Source: Lachancea dasiensis (Eukaryota; Ascomycota; Saccharomycetes; Saccharomycetales; Saccharomycetaceae). Taken from it: a stretch of DNA of 64,000 nt. Each line of letters begins with the position of its first letter. The first letter of the stretch is position 1. The position numbers and the translations under genes are program-made. Where the stretch lies: NCBI GenBank assembly GCA_900074725.1, contig LT598454.1:192854-256853 (forward strand), in the 5' to 3' direction. Below, piece by piece: positions 8,772 to 21,013 of this stretch. The notes below the pieces were generated by a model. The model saw only the letters and a program-made list of their open reading frames with translations. It had not been told where the DNA came from and searched no databases.

Positions 8772-10613
8772 TCACCATGTCTCTTGCAAATACCTCCCCA
8801 CGCGTTCCATATTTTTAAGATAAATTTCGGCCTCCTCTTCCTCAAGGCCGCCCCACTTCTTCATTATTTCGAGAATTGTAATCCTCACCTGAACTGGCAT
8901 TTTGCCAGAGGACCCACATAAATAAATTATAGCATTCTTCTTCATAATTAATTCAGCCAAAACGTCCCCTTTCTGCCACATCAAATCTTGAACGTACTTA
9001 GCATCTGGGGAATTCAGAGGGTCTCGAGAGAAACATGAGTAAAGGTTTATTTTTCTGGATTCATCCCAATTCTCTAATTCATGCCTGTACAAAAAGTCTC
9101 TGCTTTTCATTCGATTACCAAAGAATAATGTGACATTCTTGAACAGTTCGGACTTCAACAAACACATCATTGGTGCGATGCCAACACCAGGCGCGATTAA
9201 AATAATTGGAGAAGCTCGCATGTACGGTTTGATTACCTTATTTGACTGCAGCTTATATCTGATAACATCGGCGGGCTGAAGAGTTTGCAAGTAGTCAGTA
9301 CAAAGCCCTCGTCTCATCTGTCTCAAAATCGTCTTATATTTGACAATGGCCACGGTGAGTTGAATCTCCTTGCTAGATGGTTTGCTGGAAATTGAAAACA
9401 ACCGTGGTTTTATCAAAGGAAGATAACTCAACATATACTCCCAAGGTAATTTCAGCGAGGGGAAATCTCGAAGCACTTCTAATAACGACCGACGAGGCCT
9501 ATTGCAATAATCATGCAAATCGTCCATGTCTTCCTCAACAGCAAATTGACGAAGTTTTTCACGCTGTTGCTCAAGCTGCTCATCGCCACCTTCCAATTTA
9601 TCCTTCTGGGTAGCAAACATCCAAGTCTTCATGAAAAAGATCTTTCTTGGGCAACTGGTTAGCTCGCAGTGATACTTCAAGATATTGCGAAGAGTTAGGG
9701 GCGATATCAGACCACCGTCATACTGGCTCAAGAACCCTTCCACCTTTAGGGGCCTATCGGCGAAGGGTATCCAGTGGGGTTGCGTGTCTAAAAACGCTGC
9801 GACATCGGAATCTCTGTTATGTGGATATAAGGCTACTGTATCGCCCGCTTCGTATGACTCTCCATTGCATTCAAAAGAAAATTGTCGCACATCCTGGAAA
9901 TGATCAGTGTGGGTTATTCTCTTGTTTCCTATGACCTTTGCGTGTTTTACTAAGGGATCGCCTTCGAAAGTGGGGGAAATATTTACCGTCACCTCTTCAT
10001 CAAAGTTAAGACTGACCTCGGGTTCCATGAACACGTCGTCAGGAACCATTTTTCTTTCGACAACAACGCCTTCTATCCTGCGATTGGGAAATTTGCTTAG
10101 TAAAGATTTGATGGCACGCTTTTCAAATTCGAAATATACAGCCTCAATCCCTGTTCCAGTTCCTCCGTTACTTCCGGTCATGCCCAATTCGTCAGCTTCT
10201 AATCTTGGGAAAGTTTCTTGAGCGCCTAGCTGATCTACAATGCGCTTGTGCAGCTTTCGAATGGCAAAATTAAAGTGAGGATACGAGGAGTCTCCTAGAC
10301 CCAACATGGAGACCTGTATATGGCTAAGAAAATCACTAGGAAGACTTTTTTTCTTCAAAAAACTCCATAACGTATCTTTGGATTCACCCGTTGTTTTCTC
10401 ACTTACGTTTCTGGGCATCTCGCCTTGTCCCGTGGTAGAGCAGATGATGAAAAGATGTTTACATTGCAACAGATCTCGAGCGGCGTAGTCCCCTAAAGAT
10501 GCAAGTGTATGAGCAAAGTGGAATCTGTGAAGCTGGTAGGAAAAGACATGAGCAAACTCATGAGCATTGCCAGTTTCCGAACCATACAAGACCACAATTT
10601 TTTTGGATCCCAT
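8772..10613 (-). CDS. TAH18: Tah18, diflavin reductase of cytosolic Fe-S cluster assembly
   Basis: A 613-residue diflavin oxidoreductase (S. cerevisiae about 623). The N-terminal flavodoxin domain opens with MGSKKIVVLYGSETGNA (FMN phosphate loop) and contains CSTTGQGEMPRN and MLGLGDSSYPHFN. The central FAD domain has PRLFSISSKPSS (RxYS-like) and the NADPH domain has IAPGVGIAPM, YLCGSSGKMP and a C-terminal aromatic residue (QETW). Tah18 passes NADPH electrons to the Fe-S protein Dre2 for early cytosolic Fe-S assembly and for the ribonucleotide reductase cofactor. The start at 10613 puts the FMN loop at the N-terminus as in orthologues; 64 upstream in-frame codons have no family resemblance. 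It lies downstream of MSF1 on the same strand. Confidence 0.95.
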   Translation of the reverse strand: MGSKKIVVLYGSETGNAHEFAHVFSYQLHRFHFAHTLASLGDYAARDLLQCKHLFIICSTTGQGEMPRNVSEKTTGESKDTLWSFLKKKSLPSDFLSHIQVSMLGLGDSSYPHFNFAIRKLHKRIVDQLGAQETFPRLEADELGMTGSNGGTGTGIEAVYFEFEKRAIKSLLSKFPNRRIEGVVVERKMVPDDVFMEPEVSLNFDEEVTVNISPTFEGDPLVKHAKVIGNKRITHTDHFQDVRQFSFECNGESYEAGDTVALYPHNRDSDVAAFLDTQPHWIPFADRPLKVEGFLSQYDGGLISPLTLRNILKYHCELTSCPRKIFFMKTWMFATQKDKLEGGDEQLEQQREKLRQFAVEEDMDDLHDYCNRPRRSLLEVLRDFPSLKLPWEYMLSYLPLIKPRLFSISSKPSSKEIQLTVAIVKYKTILRQMRRGLCTDYLQTLQPADVIRYKLQSNKVIKPYMRASPIILIAPGVGIAPMMCLLKSELFKNVTLFFGNRMKSRDFLYRHELENWDESRKINLYSCFSRDPLNSPDAKYVQDLMWQKGDVLAELIMKKNAIIYLCGSSGKMPVQVRITILEIMKKWGGLEEEEAEIYLKNMERVGRYLQETW

Positions 10614-10872
10614 CTGAGAAGCTAAAGTATAGGGTATTGTAGTGGTAGAAACACCTAGCCGGTTATCTCCATTAGATCGTGGTTCATTCAAAATTTCCTG
10701 GGTGTAAAGCACAGAAATCTTTATTATCAAGCCAATTCGACAGCTAGTTAACTGGGCATTCTGTACGTGTAGTTGTCTTAAGAGCCGGGACCGGCTCTTT
10801 ATCATATGCTAACGAAAGACCGTCACATCAGCATCTTCTCAAAGATTGTAGTACCCAGCTGGGTAATGAAGG

Positions 10873-12288
10873 TCAGCGCAATGTAACTCCATACTTATTG
10901 ACAAGTTCCTCACGAACATTTTCTTGAATTTGATTTATTTCATCGTTCGTCAAGTTCCGATCCATGGACTGGTAATTAATTCTGTAGCAAAGGGACTTCT
11001 TGTTGGTCTTAGGATGTGTGAATTTGTCTACCAGTTTGACACTTTCGACAAGGTCGCCGGCTTTTTCACGAACTATTTCCATGAGATCATTTTCGTGGAT
11101 CGCTTTTTGACGCTGATCTTGCGGCAACCAGAAGGCGACATCTCTAATGGTACCTGGATATTTTGAATAAGGCTTGAATTTTGTGATCTGTCCCTCGTGA
11201 AACTGAGAATGAAATCTGTCGTCCATTGTCCAAAATAAACGGATATCTGGAACTTCGAAGAGAAGCATGGCAATTCTATCCAATCCCAAGCCAAAAGCCC
11301 AGCCGATTTGGTTGTCGGGCTTGTACCCGGCATTAAGGAGCACTTGTTCACGGACGAGACCGCACCCACATAGTTCTAGCCATTCGCCTTGCCAGAAAAC
11401 TTCAATTTCCCAGGAAGGGGCAGTCCATGGAAAGTAAGCTTTGATCCAACGAACCTGCAGTTGGGTGTTAGACCCTGCTGCCCTCATGGATGCTAACTTT
11501 TTGTTGAATACTTGAGCTACTAATAGTTCAATGCTGCGCTTCAAATGTTGAGAACACAAGCTGACTTCGAGATCGCTCATATAGTCCTGTTTGGGGTTCT
11601 GTTCAAGTGAAATATCATCGTGTACTACCAAGTTGGTGTTTTCCTGATGTAATTGTTCTTCTAGTGTCTGTAAATCGAAGCGCAGCTGCTGAATATGTAG
11701 AGGCTCGGTTCCCTGTGGCACTGGCTCTTGCGATCTCTTCCAAACACGGGCACCTTCCATCTGATGGAAGACGGGGTAATGTGTTCTGTCGATTTCATCT
11801 CTTCTATACACATCAGCAGAAATTAAAAAACCAGGTTTATCGGTAGGCGCCCTTGGGGATTCGCGGGTAGTGAATCCTTTGATGTTCCCAAAGCATTCCA
11901 TTTCGTGAGCAGAAGTGTGTGTACGAAATAAGTGCTTGTCATTGACGTAGTAAGTATCACTTTTAGATCTGCCCGGATGATCTGAGGGGAAGCCCAAAGA
12001 ATCAAAATTCTCCTCAACGGTTACCACAGGGCGGAAATTGTTGTACACACAGTATGAATCGGAAGTTGAGTTCAGCTTATCTTCTATCTGCTTTCTTAGA
12101 ATTCCTATTGGGTGGGCAGCCTTCAAGTGCAAGGCACGATCGCTCAGACTCAAAACTGTACCCGAAATATTTGTGAATTCAGGGTGTGTATCATAATGGG
12201 TACCATTAATTTTCAACTGCGATTTACCTTGAGAGTAGCATCTCAGCAAAAGTTTGTGGCACGCTACAAGCGTCTTGGAGCGGTTCAT
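10873..12288 (-). CDS. MSF1: Mitochondrial phenylalanyl-tRNA synthetase
   Basis: A 471-residue single-chain PheRS (S. cerevisiae 469). The class II core has THTSAHE in the motif-1/2 region, YRRDEIDRTHYPVFHQMEG, WLELCGCGLVREQVL and motif 3 GWAFGLGLDRIAM. The C-terminal FDX-ACB tRNA-binding domain includes YPGTIRDVAFWLP. The enzyme charges mitochondrial tRNA-Phe in the matrix. The start at 12288 gives a typical presequence rich in Arg, Lys and Leu (MNRSKTLVACHKLLLRCYSQ). Two ATGs 20 codons upstream are in frame, but the added segment contains acidic residues, so I prefer the internal one. It is divergent from another mitochondrial translation gene, MRPL16. Confidence 0.94.
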   Translation of the reverse strand: MNRSKTLVACHKLLLRCYSQGKSQLKINGTHYDTHPEFTNISGTVLSLSDRALHLKAAHPIGILRKQIEDKLNSTSDSYCVYNNFRPVVTVEENFDSLGFPSDHPGRSKSDTYYVNDKHLFRTHTSAHEMECFGNIKGFTTRESPRAPTDKPGFLISADVYRRDEIDRTHYPVFHQMEGARVWKRSQEPVPQGTEPLHIQQLRFDLQTLEEQLHQENTNLVVHDDISLEQNPKQDYMSDLEVSLCSQHLKRSIELLVAQVFNKKLASMRAAGSNTQLQVRWIKAYFPWTAPSWEIEVFWQGEWLELCGCGLVREQVLLNAGYKPDNQIGWAFGLGLDRIAMLLFEVPDIRLFWTMDDRFHSQFHEGQITKFKPYSKYPGTIRDVAFWLPQDQRQKAIHENDLMEIVREKAGDLVESVKLVDKFTHPKTNKKSLCYRINYQSMDRNLTNDEINQIQENVREELVNKYGVTLR

Positions 12289-12805
12289 GGATGTCTTAGC
12301 TGCGTTTGTTGGTGGATGAGTACCGAGCACCAGTTCCAAATTCATCATCTGATCTCGAAAATTGTTTTCCCAACGACAGATTACTACAATAGTGATGATG
12401 TCGACAAAACTAAGACAAACTGAGAGGAAGGATCACTACCATACAATAGTCAGGATATATAAAGATTTCTCACTATAGTAGTCTCTTGAGGGTGCACTCG
12501 TTTCCGCTCAATACCTGTTACTTTGAGTCTGTAGTTTATATGTTACTCATTTATGGCAGGCGGGCAATAGAGCACAGGATATCAAAAATGACTTCTCTGA
12601 GCTGTATCAGATAGCGATAACATGTCAAATTTCTTGTGAAGATGCATTTTCTCAAGTAAAAGATGGTCAAGAAGGTCAAACAAGTTTCGTTGTTCGTGTA
12701 GCGTGATGTATAATAAATTTAGTAGTAGGTTCAAAAATTTAGCGATGCTGTAAAAGAAGCACATAAGGACCTCCCATAGTTCTCGAGCAACCAGCACTTA
12801 GGATA
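12289..12805. promoter_or_regulatory. Shared MSF1 / MRPL16 promoter region
   Basis: A 517-bp gap between two divergent genes that both act in mitochondrial translation. In S. cerevisiae they lie on different chromosomes (YPR047W, YBL038W). No RNA gene is seen, and I cannot name a regulatory motif with confidence. Confidence 0.4.
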
Positions 12806-13459
12806 ATGTTCGGCTGCTCTGTTAAATCCACGGGGTCAAATTTCAAGTCTTTCCAAGTGCTGAAACGTTTCACACACGAGTATGCACCTCGTTTCAAGCA
12901 CATAAGTAAGAAGCAAAAAGGTAGAGTACCTGTGCGTGTTGGTGGTTCAACAAAAGGGTCCACACTCCAGTTTGGAAGATTTGGGCTACGGTTAAAAACT
13001 GAGGGGGTAAGGTTATCGGCTCAACAGCTAAAAGAAGCTGATAATGCCGTCATGAGGTATGTGAGGCCGTTGACCAATGGTCAGCTGTGGAAAAGACTGT
13101 GTACAAACATTGCTGTTTGCATCAAAGGTAATGAAACTCGTATGGGTAAAGGTAAGGGCGGATTCGATCACTGGATGGTTCGTGTTCCTACCGGCAAGAT
13201 TATCTTTGAAATGGATGGTGACGACCTTCACGAAAAAGTAGCTCGCGAGGCCTTCAGGAAGGCCGGTTCAAAGCTTCCTGGCGTTTATGAGTTTGTCTCC
13301 AAGGAATCACTGGTGAGAGTTGGACTCAAGAGTTTCAAGGACCCCGAACATGATCCAAAAATCGACTACATGGAGAAGCTACGCAAGAATCCTACAAAGG
13401 AGTTTTTAAACTCAGAAAGGGCTAAGCTGCCTCAATATCGCATGTTCAGAGGTCGTTAA
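12806..13459 (+). CDS. MRPL16: Mitochondrial large-subunit ribosomal protein uL16m (Mrpl16)
   Basis: A 217-residue protein with a bacterial L16 core: [56 protein letters not shown] and [22 protein letters not shown]. The N-terminal 25-30 residues are basic and lack acidic residues, consistent with a mitochondrial presequence. A C-terminal extension of about 45 residues ends YRMFRGR, as in S. cerevisiae (KLFRGR). uL16 sits near the peptidyl-transferase centre and the tRNA elbow. It converges on RFC5. Confidence 0.95.
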   Translation: MFGCSVKSTGSNFKSFQVLKRFTHEYAPRFKHISKKQKGRVPVRVGGSTKGSTLQFGRFGLRLKTEGVRLSAQQLKEADNAVMRYVRPLTNGQLWKRLCTNIAVCIKGNETRMGKGKGGFDHWMVRVPTGKIIFEMDGDDLHEKVAREAFRKAGSKLPGVYEFVSKESLVRVGLKSFKDPEHDPKIDYMEKLRKNPTKEFLNSERAKLPQYRMFRGR

Positions 13460-13585
13460 GTAGCACCTTTACGCTTGTAAATAGTTTATCTGGCCTCCTG
13501 CAGAGCCATCTTATTTGCCAATTCGATACACAACGTTAAGTACTCTGCGGATTTAGATTCAGGGCACAATGATGTTTGCTTAATA

Positions 13586-14662
13586 TCAACTCTCCAGTTC
13601 GCACATTACCCTCGCAATAAAGCCTTCCAAATGGTAGATAGGCTTGTTGCCCAAACATAATCTTTCATCAAAAATGCTAGCCCAATATATCACACCCTTT
13701 TTGTGTTCGTCTTTTGGCACACCTTGCACTAATGCAAATGCCAATTCTTGTATAATTACTTTTGCCGGAATGCAATGGGCCAGTAAGTCGTAAAGAATTG
13801 AACGACATTCGACTATGGACGACACCGTTCGGTCCTTTATCACACGGTTTGCCATCTTTAAAATCACCACAACCCAATCGGGTCTGATCAGTGGCGAAGT
13901 GATTTTGAGAGCCATTTCATTATTAAGGGCCATCGACTCTAAAGTAAGAATGGCTTTTCTTAAATTGCCACCGCAATTCTCAGAAATGGCATGCAAAATA
14001 GAATCATTTTCAACAGACACGCGCTCGTTCTTTGCCACTTTTGAAAGAATTTCAACAGTTTCTTGAGCGCTGGGGGCCGGAGTTCTTACTAAAAGGCACC
14101 TAGATTTTATGGGAGCAATTATGTTTGACATAGATTCACACAGTAAAATAAATCTGATGTTCCTTGAATATTTCTCCATGGTCCTTCTCAATGCTGCTTG
14201 TGCGTCTCTCGTGAGTGAATCTGCTTCATTTATAATAACACATTTGTATCGATGCGCCAATCCACCAGTCTCGGCAGCTGGCCCAGTCTGAAAATCGACT
14301 TGTTCCATCTGAGCAACTTCTTTTAATAACTCTTGAATGACGATCCTGTCGTTGTTTCCCATGTCACTTGGTGTTAACTCTAAATGGGACGGGCTCGAAA
14401 CAACGTTTAATTCCAACTTTCGGTTGGAGGGCGTAGTAAACTGCCTGACATCAATCTTCAGCTTGTACACATTACTTCCAAAGATGGAGTTTAACAATGA
14501 CATGCATCGCGTCTTTTTTCCCGCTCCATTGGGCCCATAGAATAGTAAGTGAGGCAAATCTCTTGGTTCAACTGCAAGAGATTGCAATAGGTGAGTCAAT
14601 CTTTCATTATGCGAGAGTGTCTCTAGTGATTTTGGACGATACTTATCCACCCACAGAGACAT
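13586..14662 (-). CDS. RFC5: Rfc5, clamp-loader small subunit
   Basis: A 358-residue AAA+ protein, close to S. cerevisiae Rfc5 (354). It starts MSLWVDKYRPKSLETLSHNE. The Walker A region is GPNGAGKKT (residues 43-51), and the Walker B position reads INEAD rather than DEAD, as in other Rfc5 proteins. The RFC-box sequence RRTMEKYS and the SRC motif (IKSRCLLVR, near residue 188) are present. The pentamer RFC1-5 loads PCNA (POL30, about 10 kb upstream); Rfc5 is also shared with the alternative loaders built on Rad24, Ctf18 and Elg1. A CGCGAAA element, the SCB-like core, lies on the minus strand just upstream near 14695-14701. Confidence 0.96.
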   Translation of the reverse strand: MSLWVDKYRPKSLETLSHNERLTHLLQSLAVEPRDLPHLLFYGPNGAGKKTRCMSLLNSIFGSNVYKLKIDVRQFTTPSNRKLELNVVSSPSHLELTPSDMGNNDRIVIQELLKEVAQMEQVDFQTGPAAETGGLAHRYKCVIINEADSLTRDAQAALRRTMEKYSRNIRFILLCESMSNIIAPIKSRCLLVRTPAPSAQETVEILSKVAKNERVSVENDSILHAISENCGGNLRKAILTLESMALNNEMALKITSPLIRPDWVVVILKMANRVIKDRTVSSIVECRSILYDLLAHCIPAKVIIQELAFALVQGVPKDEHKKGVIYWASIFDERLCLGNKPIYHLEGFIARVMCELES

Positions 14663-15498
14663 ATTGAAGAGTAATTGGGAGCTTGACTATTCATTTCGCG
14701 ACTGTTGTCTTTCTGATCTTATGTTGGATTTAATAAATGACTATAGGCTCACTATAAACGTATCGAGGAATTAATACGCTTATCGCACAAAACATGTCTG
14801 CGCCAGTCTTCACCTCTATTCCTAGTACATAAAAGTATCAAGCTATGTGTTAAAAGCTATATGCATCGGATTATACTTATACCTACTATAAAATGAACCC
14901 TTCTTCGGGAATTTTTCAATAGCAGATGCTTGTAGTTCGCCGGGCCCCCGTCTGAATAGAAATCATGGTAACCCAGCCACCCAGGCGTCCAATATCCAGC
15001 CTTCCTGAATTGCTAAATGGTCAAGAATTTGGAATTTCTCAAGAAATCGCTTTATACCAAATAACGATTGTAGTTTATATGACGAGCTTATCGGTGCTTT
15101 TTTTGAGAGAACTCTCGCCAAAGTGATGGATATGCGTGCTGTTCAAGCGACAATTAGCCAATCCTTAACTTTTGGGGAATTGTGCTGGCGAGGGTCCTTC
15201 GTATTTAAAAAAAAAAATACAATCCTACAGTTTCATTACAGCGAATTGCTCGTTGACAATCAAAAATGAATTCGAAGAGCCAGTGCTTGATGCGTTCGTA
15301 GCCAATTGAACTCAGGAAGAGATTTCAGGACTTGGGCCAATTCCATACCCATTACTGCGTTCCCGACAAGTAATCTTTCGTATGGAGGTATTTGAGATAT
15401 TTGAAATGTGTAAATATCAACCTTCACTGCCAAGCCCAAGTGGGTTTTTGGTGACACCATTTCGTGGAAATACAAGCGCCACTTGATGAACGATCTCC
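14663..15498. promoter_or_regulatory. Divergent RFC5 / APL3 intergenic region
   Basis: An 836-bp gap. It contains a run of A near 15208 and several short ORFs without coding character. No tRNA or snoRNA signature is visible. Confidence 0.4.
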
Positions 15499-18408
15499 AT
15501 GGTCGGAAATACAAACTACAATAGCATGAAGGGGCTTCAGCTTTTCATTGCCGACCTCCGGGGCTCTTTGCACGCTGAGGATCGAGAAAAGAGGATACAG
15601 TCTGAAATGGTTAATATCCGTAAGCAATTTGGGGCTGGAAATAGCACAGATAGCGTGAATGGATATCCAGGTACTGCAAGCACACTTAATGGTTACCAGC
15701 GTAAAAAATATGTTGCTAAACTGGCATATATATTCATTGCCACTAATACCACGCGAATTTCGGATGTCATGTTCGGATTGGACCAGTGCTGCGAGCTTAT
15801 GGCCTCAAACGTGTATTCGGAAAAGTATATCGCGTACATGACACTTGAACTTCTGTATAGTAATCCGAGTGTCTGCCAGCAGGTCGGGGACCGTGTCATT
15901 GCGCAGTTAAAGAAGGACTTGGCCTCCATGACCGAAAATCATGTGGCGCTCGCGCTAAATTTCCTTGGGGTGACTGGAAAATGTGATCCCAATTTAACCC
16001 ACGAGCTGATACATGAAGTTTTTCAGGTGCTGCGATCCCCTACTTCGGCTCAGATACTTCAAAAAAAATCATCATTGGCGTTTTTGGCTTTGTTGCGCAA
16101 TGACTCGACAATATTGACGCAAGATGCCCGCCGCAAGCAATTATGGATACAGCGTATAATGGGTCTGCTGGATGATAGCACCAATTATAGACTGATGGTG
16201 TCTGTGTTGCCCCTCGTCGAATATATTGCTCGTGAAGTGGATGGCGCAGCGTGTGTAAAGCTAGTTCCTCAACTATCAGAAATACTCCACAATTGCATCG
16301 TCCACGAAAGAGGAAGCGGTAGAGCCGGTGGCCTGCCCGACTCCACGTACAAAAATATACCTAGCCCATGGATCGTTACAAAGATCGTTTCAATTCTCAA
16401 CATCCTCATTGGATCTCCTTCGAGTTCTAATGGGGAGATTACATTTACTAATATCGATCAAGGGACGCTGCGGAAACTTAGGATGTGCGTTACTAGGGCC
16501 ATTGACATAGGTACTCAGCCTACTGCTGACATGCTTACCCGTACAATTCAAAACACCATATTGTTCTCTCTCATCAACTTTGCATCTAAATTAGATCCGT
16601 CTGCAGACGCCATAAGAAATTCAGTGAATGCACTTACTTCCTTGCTGTCCTCTAATGAGATCAACACACGATACTTGGCATTAGACTGCCTTATAAAACT
16701 CTGCTCCGTTAGCGGGAAAGGGGCGCAAGACGAAGTACGTTCGGGTCATATGGACCAATTATTTCATATATTGCTAGTGGAACGGGACACTTCAGTTGTG
16801 AGGAAGATTGTCGATCTTTTATACACATTAACTGACGCCGGTAACGTTGAATCAAATGTCAATACATTACTCAAGTATATGACGGACTCCAAACAGAATG
16901 ACTATCAACTGAGATCTGATATTGCTGTGAAAGTCGCCATTTTAACGGAAAAATTTGCCACTGACACAACCTGGTATGTCATTGTATCTCTGCGTCTGCT
17001 ATCCTTATCAAATGCCTCTTTTAACAATAACGAAATCTGGCAAAGGCTCTGTCAGATTATTGTTAATAATGAAAGCCTGCAGAAGCTCTCCTGTGATCAT
17101 CTCCTGCAGTATTTGCCTCAGCCCAATATCTCAGAAGCCATCGTTAAGGCAGGCGCTTTTGTTTTGGGGGAGTATGCGGAAGTAGCAAGCTCGAAAATTT
17201 CCTATGGAGAAATCTTCAACATGTTTGCCGACAAATATTTTTCGGTATCGAACCTTTGTCGCGCAATGATTCTGACCACTCTCATGAAGCTTTATCGGCG
17301 GGATCCAAGTCTTGTATCAGCTGTAATAAAGTTCTTTCAACTTGAGCTGAACTCTCTTGATTTGGAATTACAAACCAGATCCTACGAATACTTGAAGATT
17401 ATCCAACTTGAAAAAATTAGTGGAGTGAAGTTGGTAGACATTTTGTTTGAACCTATGGTCCCTTTCAGTAGAAAAAAGAATCCCCTCCTTAGTCGTCTGG
17501 AAGGGGCCTCGTTGAGTGCCTTTGATCTGACCGATTCTTTGCCCTCCGTCAAGGGCATCTCAAATGCTCCGACCCCACCTCCAACGCGAAAAGTAAAGCC
17601 CACTGCCCACAACAGCGCGAATAATAGTCAGCCATTATCTCCTGGTTGGCGAGACGGTTTCAAAAGGATGTTGATACATAGACAAGGTGTCTTCTACTCA
17701 TCTACTTTCCTCAAAATATTTTTCCGGACAGCCGCTATACCCCATCAATCTGAGCTGCTCGAAGTTACGTTGACTTATGTCAACACTTCTGAACTTCCGA
17801 TTACTTCATTGCTGACGGAAATTGTACCCTATAAAACTGAGGAAGACCCGCCTTATATTATCAAAGTTATCAGCGTTCCCTCGGCGGGCATTGCAAAAGG
17901 GGAGCGAACTGCGCACATTTTCGAGATTCTCACTCGGCAGGGAAGCCCACTAGGGCAAAGCCCAATATTGAACATCAACTTTAAATGTGGTGGTAGCGTT
18001 GATGGTCTAAAAGTAAAAATTCCTGCTGGAATTACTAATACGATAACCTCGGGACGACTTGAGAATAGAACAGGTGTGACACTGGCCCAATTCATTCAAA
18101 GATGGAAAGCTTTAGGCCAGGCCCTGGGTAAAGAAGGTGAAAATCACGCAATCGTGCTTGCTAAACAGAGCAGTCTGGAGCAAGTTCAAAGCTGTGTTGA
18201 GAGAATGGGGTTCGATATTGTCGAACAAAAAATGGTGGAAAACACGATCTTTGCGGCCGGAATTGTGAGGACAAAAAATGATGGAAATTCTGGGTGCCTA
18301 ATGAAGTTGAGGTGCAAATCGGGGGAACTTGAAGTTACCTGTAAGACTACACAGGGACATTTTGTTTCGGAGCTAATTGTAGGCTGTGTGCTAGAGTCAG
18401 TTTCCTAG
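15499..18408 (+). CDS. APL3: Apl3, alpha-adaptin of the AP-2 complex
   Basis: A 969-residue large adaptin. The N-terminal trunk begins MKGLQLFIADLRG at residue 10 and continues into YQRKKYVAKLAYIFI, matching the alpha-adaptin lead-in. ARM-like helical repeats fill roughly residues 50-640. A Pro/Ser-rich hinge (APTPPPTRK, near 690-710) is followed by a C-terminal ear-like region. AP-2 links clathrin to endocytic cargo at the plasma membrane, and alpha binds membrane phosphoinositide and accessory proteins. The first ATG gives nine residues before MKGL, similar to animal alpha-adaptins, so I keep it, although the ATG at 15526 is possible. Synteny with MRPL16 and YBL036C agrees with YBL037W. It converges on the next gene with a 91-bp gap. 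Confidence 0.93.
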   Translation: MVGNTNYNSMKGLQLFIADLRGSLHAEDREKRIQSEMVNIRKQFGAGNSTDSVNGYPGTASTLNGYQRKKYVAKLAYIFIATNTTRISDVMFGLDQCCELMASNVYSEKYIAYMTLELLYSNPSVCQQVGDRVIAQLKKDLASMTENHVALALNFLGVTGKCDPNLTHELIHEVFQVLRSPTSAQILQKKSSLAFLALLRNDSTILTQDARRKQLWIQRIMGLLDDSTNYRLMVSVLPLVEYIAREVDGAACVKLVPQLSEILHNCIVHERGSGRAGGLPDSTYKNIPSPWIVTKIVSILNILIGSPSSSNGEITFTNIDQGTLRKLRMCVTRAIDIGTQPTADMLTRTIQNTILFSLINFASKLDPSADAIRNSVNALTSLLSSNEINTRYLALDCLIKLCSVSGKGAQDEVRSGHMDQLFHILLVERDTSVVRKIVDLLYTLTDAGNVESNVNTLLKYMTDSKQNDYQLRSDIAVKVAILTEKFATDTTWYVIVSLRLLSLSNASFNNNEIWQRLCQIIVNNESLQKLSCDHLLQYLPQPNISEAIVKAGAFVLGEYAEVASSKISYGEIFNMFADKYFSVSNLCRAMILTTLMKLYRRDPSLVSAVIKFFQLELNSLDLELQTRSYEYLKIIQLEKISGVKLVDILFEPMVPFSRKKNPLLSRLEGASLSAFDLTDSLPSVKGISNAPTPPPTRKVKPTAHNSANNSQPLSPGWRDGFKRMLIHRQGVFYSSTFLKIFFRTAAIPHQSELLEVTLTYVNTSELPITSLLTEIVPYKTEEDPPYIIKVISVPSAGIAKGERTAHIFEILTRQGSPLGQSPILNINFKCGGSVDGLKVKIPAGITNTITSGRLENRTGVTLAQFIQRWKALGQALGKEGENHAIVLAKQSSLEQVQSCVERMGFDIVEQKMVENTIFAAGIVRTKNDGNSGCLMKLRCKSGELEVTCKTTQGHFVSELIVGCVLESVS

Positions 18409-18499
18409 CGGATTGGGAGTGTTGATAATTTTGAAAATCGGGAATGTGTATATACGTCGTAGTTAATATTACCGGTGGAGCGATGAATTGTTTTGCATT

Positions 18500-20080
<1,581 letters not shown>

Positions 20081-21013
20081 ATGACTCTTTCAGAATCTGC
20101 TAACGAAGATTTGCCTCTAGTTACTTGCGTGGCAAGGGCTAGAATCCCCACCACAACAGGTCCAGATATTTTTCTACATCTATATGCAAACAACCGAGAC
20201 AACAAGGAACACCTGGCGATTGTCTTTGGTGAAGACATACGGTCCAGGACACTGTTTCGTCGTAGGAGGGGCGAGACGCAACAGGAAAGGATGGTTAGAG
20301 GCGCATATGTCGGACGGCTATTTCCTGGCCGAACTTTAGCAGATACAGACGAAAATTTGGGTCTAAGTCTGCAGTTCGACGAGGCAACCGGGGCTTTAAA
20401 AGCAGACCATGCGACAACTTGGCACAAACAGGACACGTTAGTGCGTATCCACTCAGAATGTTACACTGGGGAGACGGCGTGGAGTGCACGGTGCGACTGC
20501 GGAGAACAATTCGACCACGCGGGGAGACTTATGGGTTTGAACCGCGAAGGAGATATCATTGGCGGTGCCGGTCACGGCGTGATAGTTTATCTCAGACAAG
20601 AGGGCCGTGGGATCGGGCTGGGGGAGAAATTGAAAGCATATAACCTCCAGGACCTGGGCGCAGACACTGTACAGGCGAATCTGATGCTGAAGCATCCCGC
20701 GGATGGCCGCGACTTTTCCCTTGGCCGTGCCATTTTGATCGATCTGGGTATCGAAAGCGTACGTTTGTTGACAAATAACCCCGACAAAATGGCTCAGGTC
20801 GAATATCCACCACATTTGCACTGCGTTGAAAGGGTACCCATGATTCCGCTGTCGTGGGTCAACGATCATGAGGGTATTCATTCCTTTGAAATCGAGGGAT
20901 ATCTGAGGACGAAAGTGGAACGGATGGGACACTTATTACAGAAGCCTCTCAAGCTTCATTCCGCTTCCAAGCAAAACAACTCTACAACAGTGACCACACA
21001 CACCATTGTGTAA
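20081..21013 (+). CDS. RIB1: GTP cyclohydrolase II, first step of riboflavin synthesis
   Basis: A 310-residue GTP cyclohydrolase II. The zinc ligands lie in the C-X10-C-X-C motif: C127, C138 and C140 ([19 protein letters not shown]). The catalytic loop is RQEGRGIGL (residues 172-180), followed by [17 protein letters not shown] and LLTNNPDKM. The enzyme converts GTP to 2,5-diamino-6-ribosylamino-4(3H)-pyrimidinone 5'-phosphate plus formate. The protein is somewhat shorter than S. cerevisiae Rib1 (345), mainly at the N-terminus. Its neighbour STU1 and the nearby HEK2 and SHE1 agree with YBL033C context. Confidence 0.96.
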   Translation: MTLSESANEDLPLVTCVARARIPTTTGPDIFLHLYANNRDNKEHLAIVFGEDIRSRTLFRRRRGETQQERMVRGAYVGRLFPGRTLADTDENLGLSLQFDEATGALKADHATTWHKQDTLVRIHSECYTGETAWSARCDCGEQFDHAGRLMGLNREGDIIGGAGHGVIVYLRQEGRGIGLGEKLKAYNLQDLGADTVQANLMLKHPADGRDFSLGRAILIDLGIESVRLLTNNPDKMAQVEYPPHLHCVERVPMIPLSWVNDHEGIHSFEIEGYLRTKVERMGHLLQKPLKLHSASKQNNSTTVTTHTIV

